From positions 62,001 through 126,000 of the forward strand of contig NZ_PIPY01000006.1 of NCBI RefSeq assembly GCF_003987065.1: a stretch of 64,000 nt of DNA, written 5' to 3'. Of this stretch, positions 40,482 to 51,750 are shown one piece after another. Position numbers and translations under genes: made by a program. Source of the stretch: Pseudidiomarina insulisalsae (GTDB lineage Bacteria > Pseudomonadota > Gammaproteobacteria > Enterobacterales > Alteromonadaceae). The notes under the pieces were generated by a model. It did no database searches. It saw nothing but the letters and a program-made list of their open reading frames with translations, and was not told the origin of the DNA. Numbering within the stretch: the first letter of the stretch is position 1; each line of letters begins with the position of its first letter.

Positions 40482-42326
40482 ATGCCAAAACCATTGAAAC
40501 TAACGGAACTGGTGTTACGTGATGCCCATCAGTCGCTACTAGCCACGCGCATGCGACTGGACGATATGTTGCCCATTGCTGAACAGCTGGACGATATTGG
40601 TTATTGGTCAATGGAGTCCTGGGGTGGTGCCACCTTTGATGCCTGTATCCGTTATTTAGGCGAAGATCCGTGGGAGCGTATCCGCGAACTGAAAAAAGCG
40701 ATGCCGAAAACCCCGCAACATATGTTGTTACGCGGGCAAAATCTATTAGGTTATCGTCATTATGCCGACGACGTCGTACGCCGCTTTGTTGAGCGTGCGA
40801 AAGAAAACGGTGTCGATGTTTTTCGTATCTTCGACGCGATGAATGATGTCCGTAACCTGAAGACTGCAATTAAAGCGGCAAAAGACGTTGAAGGACATGC
40901 GCAAGGTACTTTGGCCTACACCGTGAGTCCGGTGCATACCCTGGATAAGTGGGTCGCCATGGCAGAAGAGCTGGCAGACTTAGGCTGTGACTCGTTGTTC
41001 ATTAAAGACATGGCAGGGTTATTACGACCACAGGCGGCCTATGATCTGGTCACCGCAGTAAAAGATGCGACGGGTTTGCCGATTGCGATGCAATGCCACG
41101 CTACGACCGGTCTGAGTACCGCGACTTATCAGAAAGCTATTGATGCCGGTATTGATATGCTCGATACCGCCATTTCCTCGATGAGCATGACCTATGGCCA
41201 TTCCGCGACTGAAACCATTGTCGCAATGACCGAGAATACCGATCGTGATACCGGGCTTGATCTGGAAAAGCTGGAAGAAATTGCCAGGTACTTCCGCAAG
41301 GTTCGCAAAAAGTACGCGCAGTTTGAAGGCTCGCTAAAAGGTATCGACGCCCGCATTCTGATCGCGCAGGTACCTGGTGGCATGTTGACCAACATGGAAA
41401 ATCAGTTGCGCGAGCAAGGCGCGACGGAGAAGTTTGACGAAGTGCTGGCTGAAATCCCGAAGGTGAGAGAGGACCTCGGCTATATACCTTTGGTTACCCC
41501 GACCTCGCAAATTGTCGGCACCCAGGCGGTGTTAAACGTATTAAGCGGTGAGCGGTATAAATCTATCTCAAAAGAAACCAAAGGGGTGCTGCGTGGTGAA
41601 TATGGAGCTACGCCGGCACCGGTCAATGAAGAGCTACAAAAGTCAGTTCTTGAGGGCGACGAGCCCATTACTTGCCGGCCGGCAGACCTGATTGATGATG
41701 AAATGGATAAGCTTACCGAAGAGCTGGAGCAGCATGCCAGCGAAAAAGACATCCGTCTGGCCGAGAATAAGGTCGATGATGTTTTGACCTATGCTTTATT
41801 TCCGCAAATTGGTCTTAAATTCCTCTCCAATCGTGATAATCCTGATGCCTTCGAACCCGAGCCGGAAGAGCCCTCCGAGTCAGCGAAGAGAGTAGAGTCA
41901 GAAGCAGAGAAAAAAACTGCTAAAGCGCGCTCAGGCGAGCCGGTCACTTACAATGTGAAAGTGGACGGTAAAGTCTTTACTGTTGAAGTGGGCCCGGAGG
42001 GCTCGATTTCTACTGGCGAGAGCGGCGCAAAAGACACAAAAAGTGAAGCAGCGGAAGGTTCAGAGACAGCAGCTAAAAGCAGCGACGAAACTGCTGAGAA
42101 ATCCAGTGAAGGCGCAGAGAGTATTACCGCACCGCTGGCAGGGAATGTGTTTAAGATTGTTGTGAAGCCGGGCCAGGAAGTTGCTGAAGGTGATGTGCTG
42201 ATTGTTCTGGAAGCGATGAAAATGGAGACGGATATCCGTGCTGATCGCGCCGGTACCGTCGGCGATATTCTGGCCAAAGAGGGCGATAGCGTCTCTGTTG
42301 GCGATGAATTGCTGACTTTGGAGTAA
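40482..42326 (+). CDS. oadA: oxaloacetate decarboxylase alpha chain (biotin carboxyltransferase)
   Basis: OadA transfers CO2 from oxaloacetate to biotin, giving pyruvate. The 614-aa cytoplasmic protein has a carboxyltransferase barrel ([17 protein letters not shown] at the start, [17 protein letters not shown]), a helical association domain, and a charged linker of about 100 residues rich in Glu/Lys/Ser. The C-terminal biotinyl domain carries the biotinylation motif EAMKMET near residue 585. This order is that of OadA, not pyruvate carboxylase. It lies 19 nt after oadG and 7 nt before oadB. Confidence 0.96.
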   Translation: MPKPLKLTELVLRDAHQSLLATRMRLDDMLPIAEQLDDIGYWSMESWGGATFDACIRYLGEDPWERIRELKKAMPKTPQHMLLRGQNLLGYRHYADDVVRRFVERAKENGVDVFRIFDAMNDVRNLKTAIKAAKDVEGHAQGTLAYTVSPVHTLDKWVAMAEELADLGCDSLFIKDMAGLLRPQAAYDLVTAVKDATGLPIAMQCHATTGLSTATYQKAIDAGIDMLDTAISSMSMTYGHSATETIVAMTENTDRDTGLDLEKLEEIARYFRKVRKKYAQFEGSLKGIDARILIAQVPGGMLTNMENQLREQGATEKFDEVLAEIPKVREDLGYIPLVTPTSQIVGTQAVLNVLSGERYKSISKETKGVLRGEYGATPAPVNEELQKSVLEGDEPITCRPADLIDDEMDKLTEELEQHASEKDIRLAENKVDDVLTYALFPQIGLKFLSNRDNPDAFEPEPEEPSESAKRVESEAEKKTAKARSGEPVTYNVKVDGKVFTVEVGPEGSISTGESGAKDTKSEAAEGSETAAKSSDETAEKSSEGAESITAPLAGNVFKIVVKPGQEVAEGDVLIVLEAMKMETDIRADRAGTVGDILAKEGDSVSVGDELLTLE

Positions 42327-42333
42327 CGTCGCG

Positions 42334-43464
42334 ATGGAGAGATGGTTGACGTTATGGCAGAGTACAGCGCTTTCAGCTTTTGGTTGGGAAGATGCGGCGA
42401 TGATGCTGGTCGGCGCAATCTTGCTATTTCTTGCAATTCGTAAGAAATTCGAGCCGCTGTTACTGCTGCCCATTGGCTTTGGAGCGATTTTAGCGAATAT
42501 TCCGTTAGCGGGTTTTAATGAGCCTGGCGGTATTCTCTACTATATCTACGTAGTGGGCATTGATACCGGCGTGTTTCCGCTGCTCATTTTTATGGGCGTG
42601 GGGGCGATGACAGACTTCGGTCCCTTGCTCGCAAACCCCCGTACACTGCTACTTGGCGCTGCTGCGCAATTTGGTATTTTTGCGACCTTATTCGGTGCCA
42701 TCGCACTGAATGCCATTCCCGGCTTCGACTTTTCCATGCAGGATGCCGCTGCGATTGCCATTATTGGTGGCGCGGATGGCCCGACCGCTATTTTCCTGGC
42801 CTCGAAGTTAAGTCCTGACCTGTTGGGGGCGATTGCCGTAGCCGCCTATTCTTATATGGCACTGGTACCTATTATCCAACCGCCGATTATGAAGTTGCTG
42901 ACCACCAAAGCAGAGCGCGCGGTAAGAATGGAGCAGTTACGTCAGGTGGGGCAGCGCGAGAAAATCCTGTTTCCGCTTGCGGTACTGTTTTTAACCTTGC
43001 TGTTTTTACCAACCGCCACACCGCTGGTCGGTATGTTCTGTTTAGGTAATCTGATGCGGGAAGCCGGCGTCGTCGAGCGGCTGAGTAAAACTGCACAGAA
43101 CGAGCTGATCAATATCGTCACTATATTCCTTGGCCTTGCCGTGGGTTCAAAGCTTTCTGCGGCAGAGTTCCTCAACGTGCAGACGTTAGGTATTCTTGCC
43201 TTAGGCGCGGTTGCCTTCGCTATTGGCACGGCCTCAGGGGTGTTAATGGCCAAATTGATGGCGCGCTTTAGTAAAGCGCCCATCAACCCGCTGATTGGCG
43301 CTGCAGGCGTGTCAGCGGTGCCGATGGCGGCGCGGGTCGTTAACAAGGTCGGACTTGATGCAAATCAAAGTAATTACCTGTTAATGCATGCGATGGGACC
43401 TAATGTTGCCGGGGTGCTGGGCTCTGCGGTCGCCGCAGGTATTTTGCTGGCACTGGTGGGTTAA
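42334..43464 (+). CDS. oadB: oxaloacetate decarboxylase beta chain (Na+ pump)
   Basis: OadB decarboxylates carboxybiotin and exports Na+ across the inner membrane. The 376-aa protein has about nine to eleven helices and the family motifs [20 protein letters not shown] (seen here as [19 protein letters not shown]), [20 protein letters not shown] and [19 protein letters not shown]. The Asp of GGADGPT is a known Na+-site residue. It is about 55 aa shorter than the Salmonella form because a loop between the first helices is absent. The G-A-B operon would generate a sodium gradient, which fits a marine organism. Confidence 0.95.
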   Translation: MERWLTLWQSTALSAFGWEDAAMMLVGAILLFLAIRKKFEPLLLLPIGFGAILANIPLAGFNEPGGILYYIYVVGIDTGVFPLLIFMGVGAMTDFGPLLANPRTLLLGAAAQFGIFATLFGAIALNAIPGFDFSMQDAAAIAIIGGADGPTAIFLASKLSPDLLGAIAVAAYSYMALVPIIQPPIMKLLTTKAERAVRMEQLRQVGQREKILFPLAVLFLTLLFLPTATPLVGMFCLGNLMREAGVVERLSKTAQNELINIVTIFLGLAVGSKLSAAEFLNVQTLGILALGAVAFAIGTASGVLMAKLMARFSKAPINPLIGAAGVSAVPMAARVVNKVGLDANQSNYLLMHAMGPNVAGVLGSAVAAGILLALVG

Positions 43465-43479
43465 ACGGCGTACGGGCGG

Positions 43480-43659
43480 CTAAAACTGCCGCCCGGTAAG
43501 CCATAGCAATAAAGTGTAAATAAGCGCAATAAAGACACTCACAATGACAATCACCACAAAGCCCTTGCGTCCCTGTTGCAAGGTCCAGCCGTTCGCGCGC
43601 AGGTAGAGCCACCAGAGTAACCCCAGCACCAAAGGAATTAAAAATAAAAATCGTATCAT
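43480..43659 (-). CDS. small two-helix membrane protein
   Basis: A 59-aa protein starting at the ATG at 43659 ([20 protein letters not shown]). Two hydrophobic helices flank a short charged loop ([14 protein letters not shown]), followed by [20 protein letters not shown]. The start overlaps the stop of the hybrid kinase gene (ATGA), and a GGAG site lies 5 nt... upstream within that gene. It is thus probably translated together with the kinase. No family is recognised; it could be a membrane partner for the soluble kinase, but that is speculation. Confidence 0.7.
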   Translation of the reverse strand: MIRFLFLIPLVLGLLWWLYLRANGWTLQQGRKGFVVIVIVSVFIALIYTLLLWLTGRQF

Positions 43660-45674
43660 TGTCTCTCCACCCATAGGTTTAGGTCAGCTGCTGCCAGTTG
43701 CGCTTGCTCAAGCATCGGGCGCAAACGGGTAATATGGTCAGCAACCTGATCAAGTTCTGCATTTTTCATGGCTTGCTCAAGTTGTGCGGCAAGTTTTTCT
43801 ACCCCGGACAAGCCTAAGTTGGCGGCCGAGCCTTTCAGGGTATGAAAGTAGCGACGCGCTTCTTCATGTTGACCCTTAGTGAGAAAGTCTACCACCCGCA
43901 AGGGTGCCTCGTCATAGCTGTCGTAGAGGCGTTGTACCAGGTTGACGTAAAGCTCGACATTGTGGTTGAGCCGTGTCAGCGCACTCTGAAAGTCAATGTC
44001 ATGGTGGTTAGGATATCGCAACCGGGTCTGTGCTGGCGCGTCCTGGGGCGCCGCGGCAGTCGCATTATCGAGTCCGCGGCGACACCATTTCTTGACGACC
44101 TGGCGCAGTTTCGCTTCGTCAATCGGCTTGGCCAGGTGATCTTGCATACCCGCAGCAAGCGACTTCTCAACATCTTCGCTGGCGGTATTTGCTGTCATCG
44201 CAACAATCGGTAACTGCTCATACGCATGGCGGCTCCGGATGGCACGCGCAGCGCTATAGCCGTCCATAATTGGCATTTGAATATCCATCAGCACCATGCC
44301 ATAAGTCTGATGCTCAACCCGCTCCAGGGCCTCCTCGCCATGCTGAGCCACGTCGACCTGCAAGCCCAGATGTTCGAGCATTTCTGTGGCGATATGTTGG
44401 TTGATATCATTGTCTTCGACTAATAATACGCGTGTGCCTTGCAGCTCCTGCAATGTATCAGTGTTGGCGTCGGCGAGGCTGCTGCCATGCAGCGACAAGG
44501 TTGCGCTTAATTCACGAATCACTGCGTGGCTGGTATAGGGCTTTAACAGATGGCCGTTGACGCCCACTTCGCGGGCTTTATCGATAAGCTCGCTGGCATG
44601 ATAACTGGTCGCCAGAATACATTTTGTTGATGTCGCTTGTTGCAGCAGTTTTTCACATAATTCAAGACCACTCATGCCCGGCAACTGCCAGTCAACAATA
44701 GCCACCTCAAAGTGGCGATCTTTAAGACCCGCCAGCGCTTCTTCTGCAGTACGAAAACTGGTGACATCTAACTGTATGCTACGCAGCAGGTCCGTCAGCA
44801 TTTCGCGCGTCGTCAGGTTGTCCTCAACAATCATCACCTGTTTGCCCATCAACTGGTCGAGAACATTTTGCGGAATACGCTGTTGCTGAGGTTGCTGCAA
44901 AGGTAGTTGCAGTTCAATAAAAAAGGTGGTGCCCTGACCCTTGCTGCTGATAACGCCAATGCCATGCTCATTCATGAGTTTAACAATGCGCTGACTGATG
45001 GCCAGCCCCAAACCGGTGCCGCCGTATTTACGGGTGGTTGAGGTATCCGCCTGGGTAAAGGCCTGAAACAACTTATGGCGTTGTTCCTCATCCATGCCGA
45101 TGCCGGTATCGGTGACCGACAGCCGCAGGTAGAGGTCGGTTTCAGTCTGGTCGAGCTTGGTGACCGAGACGACCACTTCGCCATGTTCGGTAAACTTGAT
45201 GGCATTGCTGACCAGGTTGACCAGCACCTGGTTCAGACGCAACGGGTCGCCTATCAGCCGCGTCGGTATATTCGGCGGCAAATTGATAATAAATTCCAGG
45301 TTTTTATCGTGCGCGCGATAAGCAAAAAGGTCGGCGAGATTGCGCAGTACTTCTTCAAGATCGAAAGGAATTGCCTCGATGGTGAGCTTATCGGCTTCGA
45401 GCTTAGAGAAGTCGAGCAAGTCGTTAACAATACCCAGCAAGATCTTCGACGAACTCTCAATGGATTTCAGGTAGCCATGCTGCTTATCGCTCAGCGCGGT
45501 CTTCAGACAAAGTTGCGTCATGCCCAGGATGGCATTGATCGGGGTGCGAATTTCATGGCTCATATTAGCCAGAAACTCACTTTTGGCCTGATTAGCGGCT
45601 TCGGCGCTGGCAATGGCTTGCTCAAGCGCGGCCAAATCACGAACTTGGTTTACCGGTTTATCATCTGTGGCCAT
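43656..45674 (-). CDS. soluble hybrid histidine kinase (HisKA-HATPase-REC-REC-Hpt)
   Basis: A 672-aa phosphorelay protein. With the start at the ATG at 45674, the phosphorylated His40 is in NMSHEIRTP. The ATPase domain has [15 protein letters not shown] and GGTGLGL boxes. Two receivers follow with Asp328 ([13 protein letters not shown]) and Asp464 ([11 protein letters not shown]). An Hpt domain carries His611 ([13 protein letters not shown]). No PAS, transmembrane or periplasmic sensor domain precedes HisKA, only about 25 residues, so the signal must come through another protein or a receiver. It resembles BarA-like kinases without the membrane part. The frame is open upstream (TTG at 45734); the real start is uncertain. 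No response regulator gene is adjacent. Confidence 0.9.
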   Translation of the reverse strand: MATDDKPVNQVRDLAALEQAIASAEAANQAKSEFLANMSHEIRTPINAILGMTQLCLKTALSDKQHGYLKSIESSSKILLGIVNDLLDFSKLEADKLTIEAIPFDLEEVLRNLADLFAYRAHDKNLEFIINLPPNIPTRLIGDPLRLNQVLVNLVSNAIKFTEHGEVVVSVTKLDQTETDLYLRLSVTDTGIGMDEEQRHKLFQAFTQADTSTTRKYGGTGLGLAISQRIVKLMNEHGIGVISSKGQGTTFFIELQLPLQQPQQQRIPQNVLDQLMGKQVMIVEDNLTTREMLTDLLRSIQLDVTSFRTAEEALAGLKDRHFEVAIVDWQLPGMSGLELCEKLLQQATSTKCILATSYHASELIDKAREVGVNGHLLKPYTSHAVIRELSATLSLHGSSLADANTDTLQELQGTRVLLVEDNDINQHIATEMLEHLGLQVDVAQHGEEALERVEHQTYGMVLMDIQMPIMDGYSAARAIRSRHAYEQLPIVAMTANTASEDVEKSLAAGMQDHLAKPIDEAKLRQVVKKWCRRGLDNATAAAPQDAPAQTRLRYPNHHDIDFQSALTRLNHNVELYVNLVQRLYDSYDEAPLRVVDFLTKGQHEEARRYFHTLKGSAANLGLSGVEKLAAQLEQAMKNAELDQVADHITRLRPMLEQAQLAAADLNLWVERQ

Positions 45675-45820
45675 AAGATTCCGAAAATAAGATAGCTTGC
45701 GTAATATCATGCCATGCGTCGCGAACTTCGCCAAATTATCTCATCAGCATGGACGTAGCAGGCGATAAACAGTAAGCTTTGCATCATCTGACGTCGATGT
45801 AAGTAGAGGCAGGATTTACT

Positions 45821-47449
45821 TTGCAAACAACACTTTTGAAGTCGCTCGCACATTTTCAGTCAACCACTGAACAGTCGGCCGCTGAACAAGCTGCGATCAG
45901 GAAGTTACAACGTGGTATTGAACGTGAATGTCTGCGCATTACATCGGAAGGCCGTCTGGCCGCGACAACACACCCGATTGGTTTAGGCAAAACGCTGACG
46001 CATCCGCACATCACCACCGATTACGCGGAAATGCTGCTGGAATTCATTACCCCAGTGGCGAGCGATATTCAGGTTACTCTGGATCAACTGACGGATATTC
46101 ACAGCTACACCTATCGTTTCATGGGTGACGAGCTGATGTGGCCACTCTCTATGCCTTGTTTTGTCGGTGATCCGGAAGATATTCATATTGCCCGCTATGG
46201 CGCGTCGCACAGTGGCCGGATGAAAAATCTTTATCGACGTGGACTGACCCATAGGTACGGTGGTGGTATGCAAATCATTGCCGGAGTCCATTATAACTTT
46301 TCCGTACCTGCGGCCATGTGGGAAGCGCTGGCCGCAGAAGAGGGCGTGCAACTGGATCCCGGTTATATCTCACGGCGTTATTTTGGTCTGATCCGTAATT
46401 ACAAGCGCGTTTGTTGGGTTATTCCTTACTTATTTGGTGCGTCACCAGCGGTGTGCCAGTCATTTTTAGATCATGCTGACGGGCAGATTGACCTGAAGCC
46501 GCTGGGCAAAGGTACCCTCTATCGAGAGTATGGTACCTCGCTGCGCATGAGTGATCTTGGCTATACCAATAAAGAGCAGGCGGACCTGCAAATTACCTAT
46601 AACTCTCTGAGTGATTACGTCGGGCGGCTGCGCCGTGCAATCACCACGCCGTCACAACGGTTCGCCAGAATTGGCGTAAAGGAGACCAATGCTCAAGGGG
46701 AGACAGAGTACCGGCAGTTGAATGCGAATATTCTGCAGATTGAAAATGAGTTCTACTCACCGATCCGCCCCAAACGCGTAGCCACGTCCGGTGAAACACC
46801 GACCCAGGCTCTGGAGCGCGGCGGTGTTGAATACATAGAAGTACGCGCGCTGGATGTGAATCCTTTCAGTCCGGTAGGTATCAGTGAAGGCCAGATCCGC
46901 ATGCTTGATCTGTTGCTGCTGTATTGTTTACTGAGCGACAGTCCGGAGCTCGACTGGGACGCTCAGCAAATGACCGAACGTAATTTTAATAAGGTCGTAC
47001 TGGATGGCCGGAATCCACGCCTGACGCTCAACGACAATGGCTACGAGCGGCCCATTAGTGACTGGCTGGAAGAACTTTTTGCCGATCTGCAGGCGCTGGC
47101 GCGTTTCATGGACGGTGGTTCTGGTGATGACTATCGGCAAAGCGTCGCCGAGCACTATAAAATGGTCCTTAACCCCGAGCTGACGCTGTCTGGACAAATG
47201 CTGGCGCTGATGCGCGAAGAGCACCTTGATAATAGCCATCTGGGAATGCAACTGGCCAAACGTTATCGCGAAGAATTACAACAACCGCTGCGCTACTTTA
47301 CCGAGCAGCAGTTTGAGCAGTGGACACAGGCCTCAATTGATGAGCAAACGGCACGTGAAGAGAAAGATGCCGGAACCTCGTTTGACCACTTCCTCGAAGA
47401 CTATTTCGTTAAAGCGAAATGCACTGCGGCAGAATGTGAAAAGTCATGA
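45821..47449 (+). CDS. gshA: glutamate-cysteine ligase
   Basis: GshA catalyses the first step of glutathione synthesis. The 542-aa protein (E. coli 518) matches the gammaproteobacterial class: TTDYAEMLLEFITPVASDIQ, MGDELMWPLSMPCFVGDPED, GVHYNFSVP, WVIPYLFGASPAVCQSFLDH, SLRMSDLGYTNKEQADL and GGVEYIEVRALDVNPFSPVG. The start is a TTG at 45821 with AGGA 5 nt upstream; the first ATG in frame is far into the protein. gshB is not in the window. The gene is divergent from the hybrid kinase and overlaps the next gene by 4 nt. Confidence 0.96.
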   Translation: MQTTLLKSLAHFQSTTEQSAAEQAAIRKLQRGIERECLRITSEGRLAATTHPIGLGKTLTHPHITTDYAEMLLEFITPVASDIQVTLDQLTDIHSYTYRFMGDELMWPLSMPCFVGDPEDIHIARYGASHSGRMKNLYRRGLTHRYGGGMQIIAGVHYNFSVPAAMWEALAAEEGVQLDPGYISRRYFGLIRNYKRVCWVIPYLFGASPAVCQSFLDHADGQIDLKPLGKGTLYREYGTSLRMSDLGYTNKEQADLQITYNSLSDYVGRLRRAITTPSQRFARIGVKETNAQGETEYRQLNANILQIENEFYSPIRPKRVATSGETPTQALERGGVEYIEVRALDVNPFSPVGISEGQIRMLDLLLLYCLLSDSPELDWDAQQMTERNFNKVVLDGRNPRLTLNDNGYERPISDWLEELFADLQALARFMDGGSGDDYRQSVAEHYKMVLNPELTLSGQMLALMREEHLDNSHLGMQLAKRYREELQQPLRYFTEQQFEQWTQASIDEQTAREEKDAGTSFDHFLEDYFVKAKCTAAECEKS

Positions 47450-48063
47450 AGTGCTGGCAAACAATCTCGCTTGCGACATTGGTCACGCTGGCACTAAGCG
47501 GCTGTGCCTCAGCGCCGCCGCAGCAGCCTGATGACTTATGTGAAATCTTTTACGAAAAACCGGACTGGTATGATGCCGCCGCTGACATGCGCGAGCGCTG
47601 GGGCGTGCCGATTCAGATCCCCATGGCGATAATGTACCAGGAAAGCTCCTTTAAGCACGATGCGGTGCCACCGCGCGACTATCTGTTATGGGTCATTCCG
47701 TGGGGTAGGGTGAGCAGTGCCTACGGCTATTCACAGGCCAAAACGCCCACCTGGGATGACTACGAGCGTGAAACAGGCAACACCTGGGCTTCACGCGACT
47801 CTTTTGCTGATGCGATTGACTTTATGGGGTGGTTTATCGACAAGAGCCACCGAATTAATGGCGTTTCAAAGTGGGACGCTTATGCACTGTATCTGAACTA
47901 TCATGAAGGCTGGACTGGCTATAAGCGTCAGACCTATCGCTCTAAAGCCTGGTTGCAACGCACTGCAGGGCGGGTGAAGCAGCGCGCTGGCACCTATGGT
48001 GCGCAGCTGCGCCGCTGTGAAGAGGATTTGCAGCGTAGCTGGCTGTGGGATCTGTTCTTTTAA
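47446..48063 (+). CDS. lytic-transglycosylase-like lipoprotein
   Basis: A 205-aa lipoprotein with a lipobox LSGC (Cys20). The mature domain resembles the SLT lysozyme-like fold. The likely catalytic Glu66 lies in MAIMYQESSFKHDA, and the downstream pieces SSAYGYSQAKTPTWDDYERE and YLNYHEGWTGYKR resemble the GxxQ and aromatic motifs of transglycosylases. It would cut peptidoglycan from the membrane face. It starts inside the gshA stop codon, an unexpected partner. Its stop abuts the convergent corB stop with no gap (TTAATTAA at 48060-48067). Confidence 0.82.
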   Translation: MKCWQTISLATLVTLALSGCASAPPQQPDDLCEIFYEKPDWYDAAADMRERWGVPIQIPMAIMYQESSFKHDAVPPRDYLLWVIPWGRVSSAYGYSQAKTPTWDDYERETGNTWASRDSFADAIDFMGWFIDKSHRINGVSKWDAYALYLNYHEGWTGYKRQTYRSKAWLQRTAGRVKQRAGTYGAQLRRCEEDLQRSWLWDLFF

Positions 48064-49365
48064 TTAACCGAACAGGTTCTGTTGTTCCTGATGGCGCGAT
48101 TCATCAGGCAAAAAGCGAACCTGTTTTACCATGCTCTCGCTGCTTTCCATAATCTCCAATGCGTAACCCTCAATACGCAGACACAAGGGGTGTTGCGGAA
48201 TATCACCGAGCAGTTCCACAATAAGACCGCTGACGGTTTTCGGGCCACTGGTGGGCAGCTCCCAGTTCATTTCTTTATTCAGTTCGCGAATGTTGGCGGT
48301 ACCTTCCACCAGAATCGAGCCGTCTTCTTGTGGGGACACGGTTTCGCTGGGTGCCGGGGTGATATTGGTGGTGAAGTCACCGACAATTTCTTCGAGAATA
48401 TCTTCCAGGGTGACCAGTCCCTGAATGTCACCATATTCGTCAACTACCAGGCCAATGCGCTCTTTATTGTGCTGAAACTTGAGTAGCTGCACGTTTAGCG
48501 GCGTACCTTCAGGAATGAAATAGATTTCGCGCGCGGCGCGGATCAGTTCGGCTTTGTCGGTCTCGCTGCTTGACTTGGTTACAATCTGCATAATGTCACG
48601 GGCGTGCAGGAAGCCGATCACGTCATCAATTTCACTGCGATAAAGCAGCAGACGCGTGTACTGAGCCTGCGACAACTGTTTGATAATTGACTTGATATCA
48701 TCCTGCACGTCAATGCCACTGATATCGGCACGCGGAATCATGACATCCTCAACAGTCACCTTTTCAAGATCAAGAATACTTAGCAGCATATCCTGGTGAC
48801 TGCTGGGGATCATTGATTGTGCCTCGTTCACCACGGTGCGTAGTTCTTCTGAACTAAGTGCGTCCTGACCCAAGGTAGTGTTGGGGTTGACACCTAAGAT
48901 GCGCATAAAACCGTTGGTAATAAAATTCACCGTCGCCACCACCGGGTACATAATGGTCAGTAGCGGCTTGAGGATCACCGAGCTTGGAAAGGCAACCCGT
49001 TCAGGGTGCAATGCGGCAATGGTCTTGGGCGTCACTTCGGCAAAAATAAGCACAATGATGGTCAGGCCAAAGGTCGCGACAACAATACCTGCGTCGCCAA
49101 ACCAGCGAAAACAGAGCACGGTGGCAATGGCTGAAGCGCCAATGTTTACCAGGTTATTACCAATGAGAATGAGTCCGATCAGGCGGTCTGGTCTGTCGAG
49201 CAGGTACTGCACCCGCTTGGCGCCGGAATGGTCTTGTTGTGCGAGATGACGCAAACGGTAGCGGTTGACCGACATCATGCCGGTTTCCGAGCCTGAAAAA
49301 TACGCCGAAAGAAACAGTAAGAGACCCAGAATGATCAGCAGGGTCGACGTGGCTATTTCGTCCAA
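48064..49365 (-). CDS. corB: CorB/YfjD: CNNM-type transporter with CBS and CorC domains
   Basis: A 433-aa inner-membrane protein of the HlyC/CorC (CNNM/DUF21) family, close to E. coli YfjD/CorB, linked to magnesium or cobalt transport. The DUF21 membrane domain has LSAYFSGSETGMMSVNRYRL and LIGNNLVNIGASAIATVL. A CBS pair follows (EDVMIPRADISGID, VGLVVDEYGDIQGLVTLEDI), and a CorC/HlyC domain ends the protein. The start is a TTG at 49365 with AGGT 7 nt upstream; alignment with the E. coli N-terminus supports it. corB-ypjD lying back to back with ffh is the conserved arrangement. Confidence 0.93.
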   Translation of the reverse strand: MDEIATSTLLIILGLLLFLSAYFSGSETGMMSVNRYRLRHLAQQDHSGAKRVQYLLDRPDRLIGLILIGNNLVNIGASAIATVLCFRWFGDAGIVVATFGLTIIVLIFAEVTPKTIAALHPERVAFPSSVILKPLLTIMYPVVATVNFITNGFMRILGVNPNTTLGQDALSSEELRTVVNEAQSMIPSSHQDMLLSILDLEKVTVEDVMIPRADISGIDVQDDIKSIIKQLSQAQYTRLLLYRSEIDDVIGFLHARDIMQIVTKSSSETDKAELIRAAREIYFIPEGTPLNVQLLKFQHNKERIGLVVDEYGDIQGLVTLEDILEEIVGDFTTNITPAPSETVSPQEDGSILVEGTANIRELNKEMNWELPTSGPKTVSGLIVELLGDIPQHPLCLRIEGYALEIMESSESMVKQVRFLPDESRHQEQQNLFG

Positions 49366-49432
49366 GAAGGTTACCTATATTGAATACTTGAGTGCCTAAT
49401 TTAATGACATGGTCAGACAAGTCAAGTTTGAA

Positions 49433-50221
49433 TTAGCTTAACATGACATCGCGCACAAAGCGGCTGCCGAAATAACCTAAGCTTAGCAGAAGACTGGCAA
49501 TGACACTGGCGACGACCAGAGCGCGGCCGCGCACACCGTGCAAGCGATGTAACACGACAATGGCAGCATAAATAATCGCAGCAACGGAACTGAGCAGGGT
49601 TTTATGGGCCTGCCCCTGAGCGAACATGTCGTCAAGGAAGACATAGCCACTGCCGATGGCAATGAAAAGTAACAAGGTTCCGGTACTTAATAAGCGGAAA
49701 AAATACTTCTCAACCACCATTAACGGCGGCAGATAGCTCGACAGGGCGTTCATGCGATGATTTTTGAGCAGGTAGTTTAAATAAAGTAACTGCACCGCAT
49801 ACAAGGTTGCCAGCATTAAAATAGCATAGGCCAGCAGGCTCAAGACGATGTGAATCACCAGGCCATGGGTATTCGCAATAGTTGCTCCCCAGTTCGCAGG
49901 ACTCGCCAGCAGAATGATGCAGCTGACGGCAGCAAATACGTAAATCACCGGGCGCAGTATCAGTCCACTATTGCGCTGCACCCGGACCAGCGAAAATAAC
50001 GCCAGCAGAAAAGCAACGGTACTCAGACTGCTGGCAACATTCAGGTGATCAAAGCCGTCCGTTGCCAGATAGCAGGTGAGTAACGCACCGTGGCTGATTA
50101 CCGCAGCGACCGCAAGCCACCAACTGGTAGCACGCAAACTTCCGACACTGGCAAGCTGACGCCACAGCATTCCGGCGCTGGCAAAGTAAAGGATCAGGGT
50201 AAGAGCAAGAAGGCCTGACAT
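49433..50221 (-). CDS. ypjD: YpjD, CcsA-like integral membrane protein
   Basis: A 262-aa protein with eight predicted transmembrane helices of the CcmF/CcsA-related family. The conserved core is seen as HGLVIHIVLSLLAYAILMLA (a His-containing helix), YLPPLMVVEKYFFRLLSTGT and AQGQAHKTLLSSVAAIIYAA. The family suggests haem handling, but E. coli YpjD has no settled function. The ATG at 50221 has GGGAA 5 nt upstream; a GTG four codons earlier lacks a site. It lies 67 nt upstream of corB and is divergent from ffh. Confidence 0.88.
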   Translation of the reverse strand: MSGLLALTLILYFASAGMLWRQLASVGSLRATSWWLAVAAVISHGALLTCYLATDGFDHLNVASSLSTVAFLLALFSLVRVQRNSGLILRPVIYVFAAVSCIILLASPANWGATIANTHGLVIHIVLSLLAYAILMLATLYAVQLLYLNYLLKNHRMNALSSYLPPLMVVEKYFFRLLSTGTLLLFIAIGSGYVFLDDMFAQGQAHKTLLSSVAAIIYAAIVVLHRLHGVRGRALVVASVIASLLLSLGYFGSRFVRDVMLS

Positions 50222-50376
50222 GTTGATTCCCACTGTTGAAGTGTTCTAACGTCCTGAGTGCAAAGCACAAGTATATGCATTGTGATGAAGAAACCCAATA
50301 GGATCGGGAAACTTTGCTTGATTTACGATATAATCGCCACCAGATTATTTCCAGCTAGCAGTAGATGGACAACACC

Positions 50377-51750
50377 ATGTTTGAGAATTTAAGCGAACGC
50401 CTGTCGCAGTCGTTAAAGAATATTACCGGTCGCGGTCGGCTGACCGACGACAATATTAAAGATACCTTGCGTGAAGTACGTATGGCTCTGCTTGAGGCCG
50501 ACGTCGCTTTACCCGTGGTGCGCGATTTTATCAGCCGGGTCAAGGAACGTGCGGTCGGTACCGAAGTGAATAAGAGCCTGACCCCGGGGCAGGTCTTTCT
50601 GAAAATAGTTCAGCAAGAACTTGAGCACGCTATGGGCGAGGGCAATGTCCCGCTGAATCTGGCGACACAACCGCCCGCAGTGATTCTGATGGCTGGCTTA
50701 CAAGGTGCCGGTAAAACCACAAGTGTTGGTAAGCTGGCGCGTTATTTGCGTGAGCGGCAGAAGAAAAAGGTGCTGGTGGTGTCGGCGGACGTTTACCGGC
50801 CGGCGGCAATCAAGCAGCTGGAAACCTTAGCCAACGAAGTTGAGGTCGAATTTTTCCCGTCTTCGACCGAACAGCAACCGGTCGCCATTGCCCAGGCTGC
50901 AATCAGTCATGCGCGGAAGAAGTTTATTGATGTCGTGTTAGTTGATACCGCAGGTCGTACTGCGATCGATGATGCGATGATGGCGGAAATTAAAGGCCTG
51001 CATGCCGCGATCAACCCCATCGAAACACTGTTTGTGGTCGATGCCATGACCGGTCAGGATGCTGCGAATACGGCACGCGCCTTTAATGAGGCATTACCGC
51101 TGACCGGTGTCATTCTGACCAAAGCTGACGGTGATGCCCGTGGCGGTGCGGCGTTATCGATTCGCCATATTACCGGCAAGCCCATTAAGTTCTTAGGGGT
51201 TGGCGAGAAGAATACCGCGCTTGAGCCGTTCCATCCGGAACGTGTTGCGTCACGAATTCTGGGCATGGGCGACGTAATGTCGCTGATTGACGAACTGGAA
51301 CAAAAGGTCGACCGTACCAAGGCCGAAAAGGTTGCCAAAAAAGTCATGAAAGAAGGTAAGTTCTCGCTTGAGGACTTCCGCGAGCAATTAGCTCAGATGC
51401 GTGATATGGGTGGCATGATGGGGCTGATGGATAAGCTCCCTGGCATGGGCAAAATGAGCGCCCAGGTCAAAGGTCAGATGGATGATAAAATGACCGTGCG
51501 TATGGAAGCGATTATTAGCTCCATGACGCCGAAAGAACGTGAATTCCCGGACCTTATTAAGGGCTCGCGCAAGCGTCGCATCGCTGCCGGGTCGGGAACT
51601 CAGGTGCAAGATGTCAACCGCTTGCTGAAGCAATTTATGCAGATGCAAAAAATGATGAAGAAAATGAAAGGCGGTGGCATGGCAAAAATGATGCGAAGCC
51701 TGGGCGGAATGGGCGGTAAAATGCCTCCCGGAATGTTCCCCAAAGGCTAG
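50377..51750 (+). CDS. ffh: signal recognition particle GTPase Ffh
   Basis: Ffh is the protein of the SRP that targets nascent membrane proteins with 4.5S RNA and FtsY. The 457-aa protein (E. coli 453) has the N domain, and a G domain with G1 [15 protein letters not shown] and [24 protein letters not shown]. The Met-rich M domain ends [19 protein letters not shown] and binds signal peptides. The ATG at 50377 matches the family start ([15 protein letters not shown]). A TATAAT at 50329-50334 is a probable -10 box, with no clear -35. ffs (4.5S RNA) is not in the window. Confidence 0.97.
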   Translation: MFENLSERLSQSLKNITGRGRLTDDNIKDTLREVRMALLEADVALPVVRDFISRVKERAVGTEVNKSLTPGQVFLKIVQQELEHAMGEGNVPLNLATQPPAVILMAGLQGAGKTTSVGKLARYLRERQKKKVLVVSADVYRPAAIKQLETLANEVEVEFFPSSTEQQPVAIAQAAISHARKKFIDVVLVDTAGRTAIDDAMMAEIKGLHAAINPIETLFVVDAMTGQDAANTARAFNEALPLTGVILTKADGDARGGAALSIRHITGKPIKFLGVGEKNTALEPFHPERVASRILGMGDVMSLIDELEQKVDRTKAEKVAKKVMKEGKFSLEDFREQLAQMRDMGGMMGLMDKLPGMGKMSAQVKGQMDDKMTVRMEAIISSMTPKEREFPDLIKGSRKRRIAAGSGTQVQDVNRLLKQFMQMQKMMKKMKGGGMAKMMRSLGGMGGKMPPGMFPKG

